Origin: Rhodobacterales bacterium
GTDB lineage: Bacteria > Pseudomonadota > Alphaproteobacteria > Rhizobiales > Stappiaceae
DNA length: 64,000 bases
Assembly: GCA_008107755.1 (NCBI GenBank)
Contig: VIRH01000094.1
Coordinates: forward strand, 1-64,000
Direction of reading: 5' to 3'
Position 1 is the stretch's first letter. Every line of letters begins with the position of its first letter. Shown piece by piece: positions 26,773 to 35,979 of the stretch. The position numbers and the translations under genes were made by a program. A model generated the notes under the pieces. The model was not told the DNA's origin. It searched no databases and saw only the letters and a list, made by a program, of their open reading frames with translations.

Positions 26773-27290
26773 CTGCGCGCCTCGACCAGAAGCCCTGCAG
26801 CGGAGCGCGCCGCCGACACGGCGGCACTCCCCCGATACACCGCGGCATGTGTCGCGCCCTCGACCAGAACAAGTATCTGTTCGGAGAGATCCGGATCGTC
26901 GTGACCAAGATCCGCCGCCACGATCTCATGGATCCGTTGCCTGAAGGCCGTCTTGTGACTGGAGACGACCGTTGCGATTTCGGGCGTGTCGCCCCCGGTC
27001 TCGGCCAATGAGCGCAGGAACAGGCACCCCCGCGCGCCTTCGGACAGCACCCAGTTTTCGAGTGCGGCGAAAAGCGCGTCGACATCCTGGACATCAATGC
27101 CCGCCATGAACCGCTGATCACGCGCCGCGAGCACCCGGCCCATGAGCGCCGCCTTGCTGCCGACGTGTTTATAGAGCGTCCGGCTCGACATGCCGGCGGC
27201 TTCCGTCAGGCGATCCATACCGGTTGCAGTGTAGCCGTGCCGATCGAAGAGGCGCTCCGAGGCGCTGATGAGCTGATCTGTTTTCTCCAT
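26769..27290 (-). CDS. TetR family transcriptional regulator
   Basis: About 173 residues. The N-terminal HTH is LISASERLFDRHGYTATGMD, then GMSSRTLYKHVGSKAAL. The start at 27290 (MEKTDQ) or at an ATG four codons upstream is possible. A perfect 18-bp palindrome sits 32 bp upstream (27322-27339) and is the probable operator for itself and the downstream MFS gene. Confidence 0.88.
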   Translation of the reverse strand: MEKTDQLISASERLFDRHGYTATGMDRLTEAAGMSSRTLYKHVGSKAALMGRVLAARDQRFMAGIDVQDVDALFAALENWVLSEGARGCLFLRSLAETGGDTPEIATVVSSHKTAFRQRIHEIVAADLGHDDPDLSEQILVLVEGATHAAVYRGSAAVSAARSAAGLLVEARR

Positions 27291-27321
27291 GCTCGATACC
27301 ATAGTCGATCAATGGCCATTC

Positions 27322-27339
27322 GTAAAACGATCGTTTTAC
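27322..27339. promoter_or_regulatory. Predicted TetR operator, perfect palindrome
   Basis: GTAAAACGATCGTTTTAC is an 18-bp perfect palindrome, 32 bp upstream of the TetR/MFS operon. Length and position fit a TetR dimer site. Confidence 0.6.
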
Positions 27340-27705
27340 ATCGACGTCTGGTTGTCCTGATATCCACTCGGGCACGACCCCGCAGAGGCCGAAGACAGCT
27401 CCCAGGCGCATCCGGCGCCACAGCAAGGCGATGACCCTCCGCAAGACCTACCCGACCCCGTGTTGCCGGACCTCAATGACGACACATCCCAGTATGGTTG
27501 ATCCTGCCAGCAGAAACAGACCTTCATGCAATGATAAGAGATCTGTTCTGCCTTCTGGCCGGGCGTGTCCGATCTGAAGCGTCTGCCTGGGCGGACTGCA
27601 GCGGTGGCAAGAGATCCGGCGCATCTGGATGGGCACGCAAATAGAGGGCAGAGGGACGCATGCGGCCGGCCTCGTCAAACTCGTCCCAGGCCGTCGAACG
27701 AGCGT
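27340..27705. other. Gene-free stretch
   Basis: No family motif is recognisable in either direction between the TetR operator and the TetR remnant. Frames present look accidental. Confidence 0.4.
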
Positions 27706-27858
27706 CTAGTTCGCTAGTTCCTCATTCACCAGGGTCTTCAGGCCCGCCGTTATGGCACGGCCTTGCGCCGCCAGTTCGCCCCGCGTCGGCGTGACACCCC
27801 TGACGATCATCCGCCAGTAGAGGGGAGCAGCGAGCAGATCAAGTGCGAGGTGCCCTCG
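27706..27858 (-). pseudogene. TetR regulator, C-terminal fragment
   Basis: The minus-strand frame ends ALDLLAAPLYWRMIVRGVTP ... LKTLVNEELAN, the C-terminal dimerisation tail of a TetR/TetR_C_11-type regulator (the D-LL-P-YWR pattern). The DNA-binding domain and most of the core are missing. Its upstream end joins directly to a headless SnoaL gene on the other strand, as if the shared intergenic region and both 5' ends were deleted together. Confidence 0.6.
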
Positions 27859-27863
27859 GCAGC

Positions 27864-28109
27864 CGCCTGAAGTCGGGACCGGAGATGACGGACCTTTTTA
27901 CCGAAGACGTCGTCTTCGAGTTCTCCTGCCAGGGGCAGGGCATCGAAACCGGAAAGCCCTACGATCAGGACTACATTTCCGTCGTGACCCTTCGCGACGG
28001 ACGCGTCTGTCACTACCGAGATTACTGGAACCCGCTTGTTGCGCTTCACGCGCTTGGGGGCGCGGAAGCTGCCGCTGCCGCCTATGCGGGGGAGACGCAC
28101 AATGGGTGA
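27864..28109 (+). pseudogene. SnoaL-like/NTF2 fold protein, N-terminus lost and internal deletion
   Basis: After a short frame reading MTDLFTEDVVFEF, the sequence skips directly to GKPYDQDYISVVTLRDGRV and HYRDYWNPLVALHALGG, the C-terminal half of SnoaL-like proteins. The first helix and the middle strands are absent, so about half the normal 130 residues remain. Its last codons overlap the start of the NmrA-like gene, preserving what was a coupled operon. Confidence 0.65.
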
Positions 28110-28935
28110 GCGCATTCTCGTCATAGGCGGCAAAGGCACGACCGGAAAGCGGTTGGTTGAACGACTGGATGCCATCGGGGCCGAGGTCGCCATCGGCACC
28201 CGAACGCCTTCGGGGCCGCGGGACCGGCGTTTCGACTGGGGTGACGGCGCATCGCCAGCCGCCTTCGACGGCTGTTCCGCGGCCTACCTGGTGGCGCCGA
28301 CAAATCGGACCGACCATCTCGATGTCATGCGTCCCGTTCTCGAGGACGCCCTGGAACGCCAGGTCCGCCGCTTCGTTCTCCTCAGTTCCTCTCTGCTCGA
28401 GCGCGGCGGCCCGATGATGGGCGGGATCCATGGATGGCTTGCCGACAACGCTCCCGAATGGGCAGTCCTGCGACCCTCATGATTCATGCAGAACTTTTCG
28501 GAGGGGCCCCATGCCCGCACCATCCGGGAGGACAATGCGATCTACAGTGCGACGGCGAGCGCCCACGTGGGCTTCATCGACGCCGGGGACATTGCCGCGG
28601 CAGCCGTTGCCTGCCTGACGTCCGTCCAACCCCTCAATGACGACGCGATCCTTACGGGGCCCGAGGCGCTGAGCTACGATGAAACGGCCGATATCCTTTC
28701 CAGGGTTACCGGCCGGGCGATCCGCCATGTTTCGCTCTCCACGGGGGAGCTCGCCAACCGCTTCGAGGCGCAAGGATTGCCGCCTGACTATGCGGGCACT
28801 CTCGCCGGCCTGGACGAGACGATCCGAAGTGGAATCGAGGATCGCACGACCGACGCGATCGAGCGTCTGACAGGATATACGCCACAGTCATTTGCAACCT
28901 TCGCCGAGCGAAACGCAACGCGTTGGATCCCATGA
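28102..28935 (+). pseudogene. NmrA-like NAD(P)-binding protein with in-frame stop
   Basis: The frame starts MGERILVIGGKGTTGKRLVE (Rossmann glycine motif) and continues in a single phase to 28935. The only interruption is TGA at 28480-28482, after WAVLRPS and before FMQNFSEG. Homologues have tryptophan there (LRPSWFMQNF), so a TGG to TGA change explains it. Without the stop it would be a 277-residue NAD(P)H-binding protein of the azoreductase/ergot-biosynthesis-like group. GGAG precedes the ATG, which overlaps the SnoaL remnant. Confidence 0.8.
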
Positions 28936-29344
28936 TGTGCTGCGCGCTTGAATGATGCCCCGCATCTTGAAAGCGGATTGGCGGCCGGTGTCGACGGATA
29001 CACTCCGGAGGCGGCACCTCTTTCGCAAGCGGCCCGAAGCGTGCCCGACGCTTCCATGTTCCCGACGAGACGCATCGTGGCTTTGCTTGCCCAATGAGAT
29101 TGGCCGTCACCCAGCGTCTCAAAGTCAAACCCGTGCTTTGCCGTAACCTCACCAAAAGCAGCTACACGCTGCGGTTTCAGTTTTTCAACCTTGAGCACGG
29201 ATTGCAAAAGCAAGCCGCCGACAGTCCTTCCCTACAGGTCGGGATTAGTTGCCACTTCTGCACCGTTGGGCAAGGACACCGATTTCTGCCTAAAGCCCGC
29301 CCATACCTCGACAAAAGAGGCTCGGGATTTCCTCAAATTGTATA
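28936..29344. other. Gene-free stretch upstream of the ABC operon
   Basis: No coding signal is recognisable; the last part holds AT-rich promoter DNA for the ABC operon. Confidence 0.45.
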
Positions 29345-29377
29345 ATTGTTGACAATCTTACAATATGGTTGCTCAAT
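29345..29377 (+). promoter_or_regulatory. Promoter and probable GntR operator of the ABC operon
   Basis: ATTGTTGACAAT (29345-29356) is a 5-2-5 palindrome overlapping a TTGACA -35-like hexamer (29349-29354). A further ATTGTA ... TACAAT pair encloses it. FCD-type GntR proteins often bind short sites of the TTGTnnACAA kind, so the operon's own GntR regulator (33346) is the natural ligand. The -10 is not clear. Confidence 0.45.
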
Positions 29378-29421
29378 GCTGTGTCGTAAATCAGATCCAA
29401 AAAACAAGAGGGGATCGTGTT

Positions 29422-30258
29422 ATGAAGATTACGCGCAGGAAATTCTCACTCCTGACCGGGGCGGCCCTGGCTGCCTCCGTCGTCGGCGGTGTTGTTCCGG
29501 CACTTGCCGCAGGCACAATGGAAGATATCAAGGCGCGCGGGTCGCTGCGGGTTGGCGTCACCCAGGCGCCGCCGTGGTATTCCAAGGATCCGGCTACCGG
29601 TGAGTGGACGTCAGGCGTCGGCGTTTCTGCAGGCAAGGCAATGGCCGACGCTCTCGGCGTGAAATTTGAGCCGGTGGAAGTGACCTGGGGAACGGCGGTT
29701 GCCGCCCTTCAGAGCAACAAGATCGATATCATGTTCGTCCTCGACGCCACGGAAGAGCGGAAGAAGGCCGCTGACTTCCCTCAAGCGCCGCTGCTTTATT
29801 ACTCGTTGGCGCTTCTGGCTAAGGACGATCTGCCCGTGACGACATGGGAAGACCTGAACAAGCCGGATATCAAGATTGCCGTGCCACAGGCAACCAGTAT
29901 GGACAAGTTCCTGACGGAAAACGTCGGCAAGGCCAACATTCAGCGCTTCCCCGGCAACACCGAAGCGATCGCAGCTTTCCAGTCCGGTCGCGTCGACGCG
30001 GTCTGCCTGTTCCATCCGCCGCTGATCGCCGCACGTCAGAAACTTGGCGCGGGCAAAATCGTGGTCCCCTCACCGGTCAAATCCAACCCGACGAGCGCCG
30101 CGGTGCGCAAGGGCGATACTGAATTCGTCGCCTTTGTCGATGCCCAGCTAAAGGACTACTACACCTCCGGCAAGATCCAGGGCTGGTATGAGGAGTTCCT
30201 GACCGGCTTCGGTCTCGATCCGAAGGCGGCCCCGCCCATCATCAAGGAACTGCTCTGA
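29422..30258 (+). CDS. ABC transporter substrate-binding protein (amino-acid type)
   Basis: A 278-residue periplasmic binding protein. The N-terminus MKITRRKFSLLTGAALAAS is a Tat-like signal (RRKF), with cleavage expected after PALA-A. The SBP_bac_3 fold follows: KARGSLRVGVTQAPPWYSKD, then the hinge ATEERKKAADFPQAP. GAGGGG precedes the ATG at 29422. It is the first gene of an ABC operon with two permeases, an ATPase, an aminotransferase-like protein and a GntR regulator. The ligand is probably an amino acid or analogue. Confidence 0.9.
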   Translation: MKITRRKFSLLTGAALAASVVGGVVPALAAGTMEDIKARGSLRVGVTQAPPWYSKDPATGEWTSGVGVSAGKAMADALGVKFEPVEVTWGTAVAALQSNKIDIMFVLDATEERKKAADFPQAPLLYYSLALLAKDDLPVTTWEDLNKPDIKIAVPQATSMDKFLTENVGKANIQRFPGNTEAIAAFQSGRVDAVCLFHPPLIAARQKLGAGKIVVPSPVKSNPTSAAVRKGDTEFVAFVDAQLKDYYTSGKIQGWYEEFLTGFGLDPKAAPPIIKELL

Positions 30259-30273
30259 TCGGAGAATTCCGCG

Positions 30274-30948
30274 ATGTATAACTGGGATTTTTTGCCAGTG
30301 CTGAGCGAAAGCGGCCTCTTGTTGGCCGGTTTCCGCAACACGCTCATCCTCACGGCAACCGCTCTCACGGGCGGTCTTGCCGTCGGCTTGCTTCTTGCGC
30401 TGGCAAGGCTCTCGCACCGCCGGCTGCTCAGTCTGCCGGCGGGCATCGTTATCGAGGTGTTTCGGACAACTCCGCCTCTTGTTCAGCTCTTTTGGTTCTA
30501 TTTCGGCCTTCCGATTATTCTGTCGGTGGAGATGACGCCGTTCCTGGCGGCTGCCCTGACATTCACGATCCAAAGCGGGGCATTCTTCGCCGAAATCTTT
30601 CGCGCCGGAATTGTTTCCATCGAAAAAGGCCAATGGGAAGCCGCACGGGTGATCGGCATGACCCACAGCCAGTTGATGCGGCGGATCATCTTGCCGCAGG
30701 CCGTCAAGCGCATGTTTCCCTCGATGATGGAACGGTCAATCGAGTTGATGAAGACCACGACGCTTGTCGCCACGGTTTCTTATGCGGACCTGCTTTACGA
30801 GGCAAATGAGCTGGCGCAGAAAACCTTCCGTCCGCTCGAAGTCTATACTGTCGTGGCTCTCATCTATTTCATCTCGATCACCTTCATCAGCTTCCTCGCC
30901 GCCCGGCTTGAAGGACGCTTCGCCCGCAGTGGGGAGATGACACGATGA
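30274..30948 (+). CDS. Amino-acid ABC transporter permease, HisM/GlnP type (1)
   Basis: A 224-residue inner-membrane permease with five TMs. The N-terminal GFRNTLILTATALTGGLAVG and the EAA loop EAARVIGMTHSQLMRRIILP are characteristic. The stop overlaps the next permease start (ATGA). It pairs with the second permease to form the membrane channel of the importer. Confidence 0.92.
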   Translation: MYNWDFLPVLSESGLLLAGFRNTLILTATALTGGLAVGLLLALARLSHRRLLSLPAGIVIEVFRTTPPLVQLFWFYFGLPIILSVEMTPFLAAALTFTIQSGAFFAEIFRAGIVSIEKGQWEAARVIGMTHSQLMRRIILPQAVKRMFPSMMERSIELMKTTTLVATVSYADLLYEANELAQKTFRPLEVYTVVALIYFISITFISFLAARLEGRFARSGEMTR

Positions 30949-31610
30949 GTTACCACTGGAATTTTGCCAGCGTCTTCGACAACTGGTGGGCCCTGGCAAT
31001 CGGCGTTGTCGGCACACTGAAGCTCTTTGTCGTTTGCCTGGTGATCGGCATGAGCGTCGGCCTGATCGTTGGCCTGGGGCGCCGCTCGTCCAGAAGACCC
31101 GTACGCTGGCTTTCGACCGCGTTCGTGGAGTTCTTCCGAAACACGCCGGTGCTCGTTCAAATTCTCTGGTTCTACTACGCGCTCCCCATTCTGGTTCCGA
31201 TCGAAGTCAGCCCGTTCCTGGCCGCAATCCTGGGAATTTCCCTGAACTCCGCGGCCTATTCCGCCGAGATCTTTCGCGGTGGCATTCAGTCGATCGAACC
31301 AGGCCAATGGGAAGCTGCCAGAGCATTGGGCATGACCTGGCTCCAGTGCATGCGCCGGATCATCCTGCCCCAATCGATTCGCCGTGTCATACCGTCATTG
31401 ACCAATCGCGGCGTCGAGATTTTCAAGATGTCTACACTTGCCTCCGTCGTTGCCTATGTCGAGTTGCTGCAGCAGGGCAAGCTTATTGCCTCGCTCAACT
31501 TCAATCCGCTTGAGGTCTACACGGTCATCGCGGCCATCTTCCTGATTATTCTGTACCCCATCGTGCGCGTGACCTACGCCGTCGAACGACGCCTTGCCCG
31601 GAGTGACTAA
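30945..31610 (+). CDS. Amino-acid ABC transporter permease, HisM/GlnP type (2)
   Basis: A 221-residue paralogue of the preceding permease, with the EAA loop EAARALGMTWLQCMRRIILP and the segment SVVAYVELLQQGKLI. It is translationally coupled to the first permease by a four-base overlap and is followed almost directly by the ATPase gene. Confidence 0.92.
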   Translation: MSYHWNFASVFDNWWALAIGVVGTLKLFVVCLVIGMSVGLIVGLGRRSSRRPVRWLSTAFVEFFRNTPVLVQILWFYYALPILVPIEVSPFLAAILGISLNSAAYSAEIFRGGIQSIEPGQWEAARALGMTWLQCMRRIILPQSIRRVIPSLTNRGVEIFKMSTLASVVAYVELLQQGKLIASLNFNPLEVYTVIAAIFLIILYPIVRVTYAVERRLARSD

Positions 31611-31611
31611 T

Positions 31612-32385
31612 TTGAGCAGTCCCATTCTTCAACTCAACGGGCTGGCCAAGTCCTTCGGCGGCATAGAGGTCTTCAGGAACATCGACCTGGAGGTCAATGC
31701 GGGCGACCGGATAGCCATTCTCGGAGCTTCGGGATCGGGCAAGAGCACGCTTCTGCGCTGCGTCAACGTTCTGGAGACACCGAACAGTGGAGAGATTGCT
31801 GTCGATGGCAAGACCGTCGGCAGCAAGCAGCGCTCGGGCGCTTTGAAATACACCGAGCGCGAGCTTTGCACCCTGCGGCAGAAGGTCGGCATGGTGTTCC
31901 AGCAGTTCAATCTGTTTCCGCATATGACGGTCGCCAACAATGTTGCCGAAGGCCTCAAGGTCGTCAAAGGCATTGCCTCCGACAAGGCGCGCGGAAGGGC
32001 AGTGAGCGAACTTCAAAGAGTGGGCCTGGCCGAGAAGGCGGACGAGTTTCCGTCACGACTTTCAGGCGGACAAAAACAACGTGTGGCGATTGCGCGCGCA
32101 CTGGCGATGGATCCGGAAATTCTTCTTTTCGATGAACCCACGTCCGCGCTCGACCCCGCTCTCGTGGGCGAGGTTCTGAGCGTTATCGAACAACTCGCCA
32201 ACGAAGGCAGGACGATGCTTCTGGTCACCCACGAGATCGGATTTGCCTATCACATGGCAACGCGGATCGTGTTTCTGGCCGAAGGCGGCATTTATGAAAC
32301 CGGAACGCCCGATGACGTGCTGAAAAACCCGAAGAGGCCGCTAACGCAGCAGTTTCTGGCGGACCACCAGCGTTTTCATTTTTAA
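31612..32385 (+). CDS. Amino-acid ABC transporter ATP-binding protein
   Basis: A 257-residue ABC ATPase. Walker A is GASGSGKST (about residue 38), the Q-loop is FQQFNLF, the signature is LSGGQKQR, Walker B is LLFDEPTSALD, and the switch is THE. The most likely start is the TTG at 31612, with GGAG 8 bp upstream; TTG/GTG codons at 31594 and 31603 are alternatives lying within the previous gene. It energises the importer encoded upstream. Confidence 0.92.
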   Translation: MSSPILQLNGLAKSFGGIEVFRNIDLEVNAGDRIAILGASGSGKSTLLRCVNVLETPNSGEIAVDGKTVGSKQRSGALKYTERELCTLRQKVGMVFQQFNLFPHMTVANNVAEGLKVVKGIASDKARGRAVSELQRVGLAEKADEFPSRLSGGQKQRVAIARALAMDPEILLFDEPTSALDPALVGEVLSVIEQLANEGRTMLLVTHEIGFAYHMATRIVFLAEGGIYETGTPDDVLKNPKRPLTQQFLADHQRFHF

Positions 32386-32403
32386 CGAGGATCGAAATCC
32401 CTA

Positions 32404-33312
32404 ATGACAAATAACAACAGCGCTCAAGGATATGTCGCGGATCCGCGCAATGAAGACGTCCTTGTTTATGTGGATGGAAACCTTGTGCCTCGCAGCCAGG
32501 CGACAGTTTCCATTTTCGACAGCGGTTTTGTGCTCGGTGACGGCATCTGGGAGGGACTCCGTCTGATCGATGGCAAGATCGTTCAGCTGGAGGCGCATCT
32601 GGACCGGCTCCACGAAGGCGCTACATCGATAGCGCTCGACATCGGGCGCACCCGCGACGAGCTGAAGGCGGCGATCCAGGCAACCCTCGATGCCAACGGT
32701 ATGAAAGACGGCGCCCACATCAGGCTCATGGTCTCGCGCGGCCCGAAGAGTACGCCCAATCAGGATCCCCGGTTCGTGATCGGGAAGGCCACACTGGTCA
32801 TCGTCGCCGAGTACAAGGCGCCCAAACCTGAGGCCAAGGCAAAGGGGCTGGCGCTGTTTACGTCTACCTTCAGAACCAGCGGTCCGGATGTCTTCGATTT
32901 GCGGCTGAACTCGCACAGCCGGCTCAATTTGATCCAGGCGCTCATTCAGGCGATCAATGCCGGTGCGGACGAAGCGCTGATGCTTGATCCCCGAGGCTTC
33001 GTTGCGAGTTGCAACTCCACCAACTTTTTCGTTATTCGCGGGCGCGAACTCTGGACATCGACCGGGTCTTTCTCGTTCAAGGGGTTGACACAACGCGCCG
33101 TTATTGACAGCTGGCGTGCAAACGGCGGTGCCGTATTCGAAAAGGACTTCACTCTGGCGGAAGCTTACTCTGCGGACGAGGCATTTGTGACCGGAACCTT
33201 GGGCGGAGTGACCCCGGTTGTCAGAATTGACGGCCGGATGATCGGGGACGGCAAACCGGGGCCAGTCACGGGTGAAGTCAGCGACATCTATCGCGAATGG
33301 ATCTTGCGCTGA
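32404..33312 (+). CDS. Class IV aminotransferase-like protein lacking the PLP lysine
   Basis: A 302-residue fold-type IV PLP enzyme homologue (DGNLVPRSQATVSIFDSGFV near residue 24; GADEALMLDPRGFVASCNST near 187). In branched-chain and D-amino acid aminotransferases the Schiff-base lysine lies in the strand before the LN motif. Here that stretch reads RLNSHSRLN (residues 167-175), with Asn169 in the lysine position and no lysine nearby. It may use another residue, have lost transamination, or be a regulatory or lyase-like relative. Placement in the ABC operon suggests it acts on the imported compound. Confidence 0.82.
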   Translation: MTNNNSAQGYVADPRNEDVLVYVDGNLVPRSQATVSIFDSGFVLGDGIWEGLRLIDGKIVQLEAHLDRLHEGATSIALDIGRTRDELKAAIQATLDANGMKDGAHIRLMVSRGPKSTPNQDPRFVIGKATLVIVAEYKAPKPEAKAKGLALFTSTFRTSGPDVFDLRLNSHSRLNLIQALIQAINAGADEALMLDPRGFVASCNSTNFFVIRGRELWTSTGSFSFKGLTQRAVIDSWRANGGAVFEKDFTLAEAYSADEAFVTGTLGGVTPVVRIDGRMIGDGKPGPVTGEVSDIYREWILR

Positions 33313-33345
33313 CGACAAGTGACTCAAATGAGGAGGAATGACAGC

Positions 33346-34029
33346 GTGAACGAAGCTGCACCAGCCGGCACGCAAGTTGTCGCGCCGCTCAAGCGCGAGA
33401 CCTTCAGCGATCGGATTGCTGCGGATCTGCGACGGGCGATCATCAGCGGCGAGATCGAAGCCGGTGATCAACTGCGGGAGATAGAGCTCGCCGCCCGTTT
33501 CGGCGTGAGTCGCGGTCCCTTGCGCGAGGCGCTGGGTCTTCTTGCCTCCGAGGGACTGGTGGTCTCCGTCCCCTATACCGGGACGCGCGTTCTCAAGTTG
33601 ACTGCAAAGGACGTGCGCGAGATCTATACGATGCGGACCTGTCTTGAGAGCCTGGCCTTCAAGGAAATCTGGAATTCACGCAGCGAGGCCTTTGCCACTG
33701 AGCTTGAGGCCCGTCACAAGAAACTGCTGGGGACACAACAGCTGTCCGACCATGTGGCATCGAGTGAAGCGGAAGTGAGCCTGCATTCCCTCGTTTACGA
33801 ATTCTGCGGTCACACCTTGTTGCATGAAAGCTGGCTGCGGATCGCGGGCCGCTTGCAGTTCTACCTGGCGGTTCATCAGCGGGCGCACGGACGAACGGCC
33901 CCGATCGACGACGCTCATGAACGCTATGTCCAACTCGCCCTGGGGGATAGCCTCGACCGGATGCTGGACGAAATCGAAGCGCATATGCAGCGCGGCATCG
34001 TCCAGATGGAAGACTATCTCGATGGATAG
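33346..34029 (+). CDS. GntR family regulator, FCD subfamily
   Basis: A 227-residue regulator. The N-terminal winged helix includes IISGEIEAGDQLREIELAAR and FGVSRGPLREALGLLASEGL. The C-terminal all-helical FCD ligand domain covers about residues 90-225. The GTG at 33346 with AGGAGG nine bases upstream is the best start; longer frames begin at 33319. As the last gene of the transporter operon it probably controls it through the ATTGTTGACAAT palindrome upstream of the binding-protein gene. Confidence 0.88.
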   Translation: MNEAAPAGTQVVAPLKRETFSDRIAADLRRAIISGEIEAGDQLREIELAARFGVSRGPLREALGLLASEGLVVSVPYTGTRVLKLTAKDVREIYTMRTCLESLAFKEIWNSRSEAFATELEARHKKLLGTQQLSDHVASSEAEVSLHSLVYEFCGHTLLHESWLRIAGRLQFYLAVHQRAHGRTAPIDDAHERYVQLALGDSLDRMLDEIEAHMQRGIVQMEDYLDG

Positions 34030-34265
34030 AACCGCCCCCGGTTCATACGGTGGCCCCAATATCTTTCGTAACGAGTAAGCAGATCGGTCTAGATCAGACG
34101 ATTTCTCGCATTGTGGGATGTGTCCGGGCCCACCATTTCCTTCAAACTCAATGCCTTGCGATCCGGCTTTCCTGGGTGGGACACCGGCTTGCGCGCCTCG
34201 CGTTTTCGGTCAAGCTATTTGCCAAACAAAAACCTGTCTTGAAACGACAGCGTTCTTCCAACAAA

Positions 34266-34290
34266 AAAGCCGGGTCTGGGACCCGGCTTT
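34266..34290 (-). terminator. Intrinsic terminator of the MCP gene
   Basis: AAAGCCGGGTC/GACCCGGCTTT forms an 11-bp perfect stem with a three-base loop; the minus-strand transcript continues into TTT. It lies 6 bp past the MCP stop and may also stop converging transcription from the GntR side. Confidence 0.85.
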
Positions 34291-34296
34291 CGTTCT

Positions 34297-35979
34297 TCAG
34301 GCTGCGGCGACAGCTTGCAGGAATTGTTCGACCTTTTGTCGAAGCTCCTGGGTGCTGTGGGCCGATTTTTCGGTGTTTTCCAGAACACTGTCCGCGGTTC
34401 TGGTTGTCTCTGTGGTGCCCGAGGCCACTTCATGCATGTTCTGGGTCGCCATGAGTGTACCCTTGGCCGCTTCCTGCACATTTGCCGAGATTTCCGAGGT
34501 TGCAGCCCCTTGCTCGCTCACGGCGCCGGCGATGGCCTCGGTGTAGCCATTGACCTGCTCCATGATGCCGGAAATCTCCTCGATTGCCACAACGGTCTCG
34601 CGGGTGGAGCCCTGGATCGCGGAAATCTGCGAGGAGATTTCTTCCGTGGCCTTGGAAGTCTGGGTCGCAAGTTCCTTGACTTCGGAAGCGACAACGGCGA
34701 AGCCCTTGCCGGCATCGCCTGCGCGTGCCGCCTCGATGGTGGCGTTCAGGGCGAGCAGGTTGGTCTGCTCCGCGATGGCCTGGATCAGACTGACCACTTC
34801 TCCGATTTTCTGGGCTGCCTGATCGAGGCTTGTCACCTTGTCGTTCGACGATGTGGCGCTGACACTCGCTCTGGAAACGATTTCGGTGCTTTTGCCGACC
34901 TGACGGTTGATTTCGCCAATGGAGGCGCTCAATTCCTCCGCTGCCGAGGCAACGGTCTGAACGTTTGAGGTCGCCTGCTCAGAGGCGGCAGATGCGGTTG
35001 CGGAATTGGACTCGGTTTGGGAGGCGATGTCTTTCAGGTTGCGCGCCGCTTCGCTGAGCTCGCGCGTGTTTTTATCGACAACCGCCAATGCCTGCGTGGC
35101 ATCGTGCTGGAAGCCTTCGATCAGCACCCTGACGGTCTCCTGGCGCTTGTGTTCCCGTGCCTGGTCTTCGGCGGTTTTGCTTTCCAATGTGTTGCGCGTG
35201 ATCGCATTGTCCCTGAAGACGGCCACGGCGCGGCTCATCTCGCCGATCTCGTCCGCTCGATCTGTACCCGCAATCTCCTCATCGAGCTTGCCATCCGCAA
35301 TGTCGCGCATTACCAGACCGAGCCGCTTGATGGGGCGGGCGATGGACTTGGCAAGGATCAAGCCAAGGGCCAAAGCTGCAATGATGATCATTGCGGTGAT
35401 GCTGGCGCTCTTGATGACCTGCTTGGTATAAGAAGCGTTCACTGCATCAAGGAGCACGCCGGACCCGAACACCCAGCCCCAGGGCTTGAAGCCGCCGATA
35501 TAGCTGGTCTTCGGAAACTGTCCGCCTTCCGGCGCTTCATAATAGTAATCGACAAAGCCACCGTCGGTGTTCAATCCGGTGTCGATGAACTCCTTGACGT
35601 GATACTTACCCTTCGCATCGGTCGCATTGATGCGGTTGACACCTTCGGTTTTGGGTTTGAACCGGTGCACCAGGCGAACGCCATCACGGTCATAGAGGAA
35701 GACATAGTTCTTGCCGTCAAATTCCATTCCGCGAATGGAGGTCTTGGCGGCGAATTGGGCTTCTTCCATTGACATGTCGCCAGAGTCAACTTTCTTGTTG
35801 TATTCCTCTGCTATGCTGATCGCGGCGTTGACGACGCTGCGAACTTCGCTTTGCTTGAAGTTGACAAGATTGGTTCTGAGCGAAACGAGCTCATAGGCGA
35901 GCAGTACCATCAGACAGACGGCGAAAAAGCCGATGATGCCATAAAGTTTTCCGGAAATGGTCTGAGGAAACAGTCTCAT
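34297..35979 (-). CDS. Methyl-accepting chemotaxis protein with Cache sensor
   Basis: A 560-residue chemoreceptor. TM1 is at about 12-32. A periplasmic single Cache domain spans about 35-190 ([34 protein letters not shown]). TM2 is at about 193-212, a HAMP domain at about 213-265 and the MA signalling domain at about 310-540, with the hairpin tip [20 protein letters not shown]. Cache domains of this type often bind small organic acids or amines. No che genes are nearby, so it feeds a chemosensory system encoded elsewhere. Confidence 0.93.
   Translation of the reverse strand: MRLFPQTISGKLYGIIGFFAVCLMVLLAYELVSLRTNLVNFKQSEVRSVVNAAISIAEEYNKKVDSGDMSMEEAQFAAKTSIRGMEFDGKNYVFLYDRDGVRLVHRFKPKTEGVNRINATDAKGKYHVKEFIDTGLNTDGGFVDYYYEAPEGGQFPKTSYIGGFKPWGWVFGSGVLLDAVNASYTKQVIKSASITAMIIIAALALGLILAKSIARPIKRLGLVMRDIADGKLDEEIAGTDRADEIGEMSRAVAVFRDNAITRNTLESKTAEDQAREHKRQETVRVLIEGFQHDATQALAVVDKNTRELSEAARNLKDIASQTESNSATASAASEQATSNVQTVASAAEELSASIGEINRQVGKSTEIVSRASVSATSSNDKVTSLDQAAQKIGEVVSLIQAIAEQTNLLALNATIEAARAGDAGKGFAVVASEVKELATQTSKATEEISSQISAIQGSTRETVVAIEEISGIMEQVNGYTEAIAGAVSEQGAATSEISANVQEAAKGTLMATQNMHEVASGTTETTRTADSVLENTEKSAHSTQELRQKVEQFLQAVAAA

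Noticed and set aside
25469-27121. A 550-codon minus-strand frame across MFS and TetR genes
   Set aside because: It lies out of frame with two well-supported coupled genes and reads as low-complexity Arg/Gly sequence.
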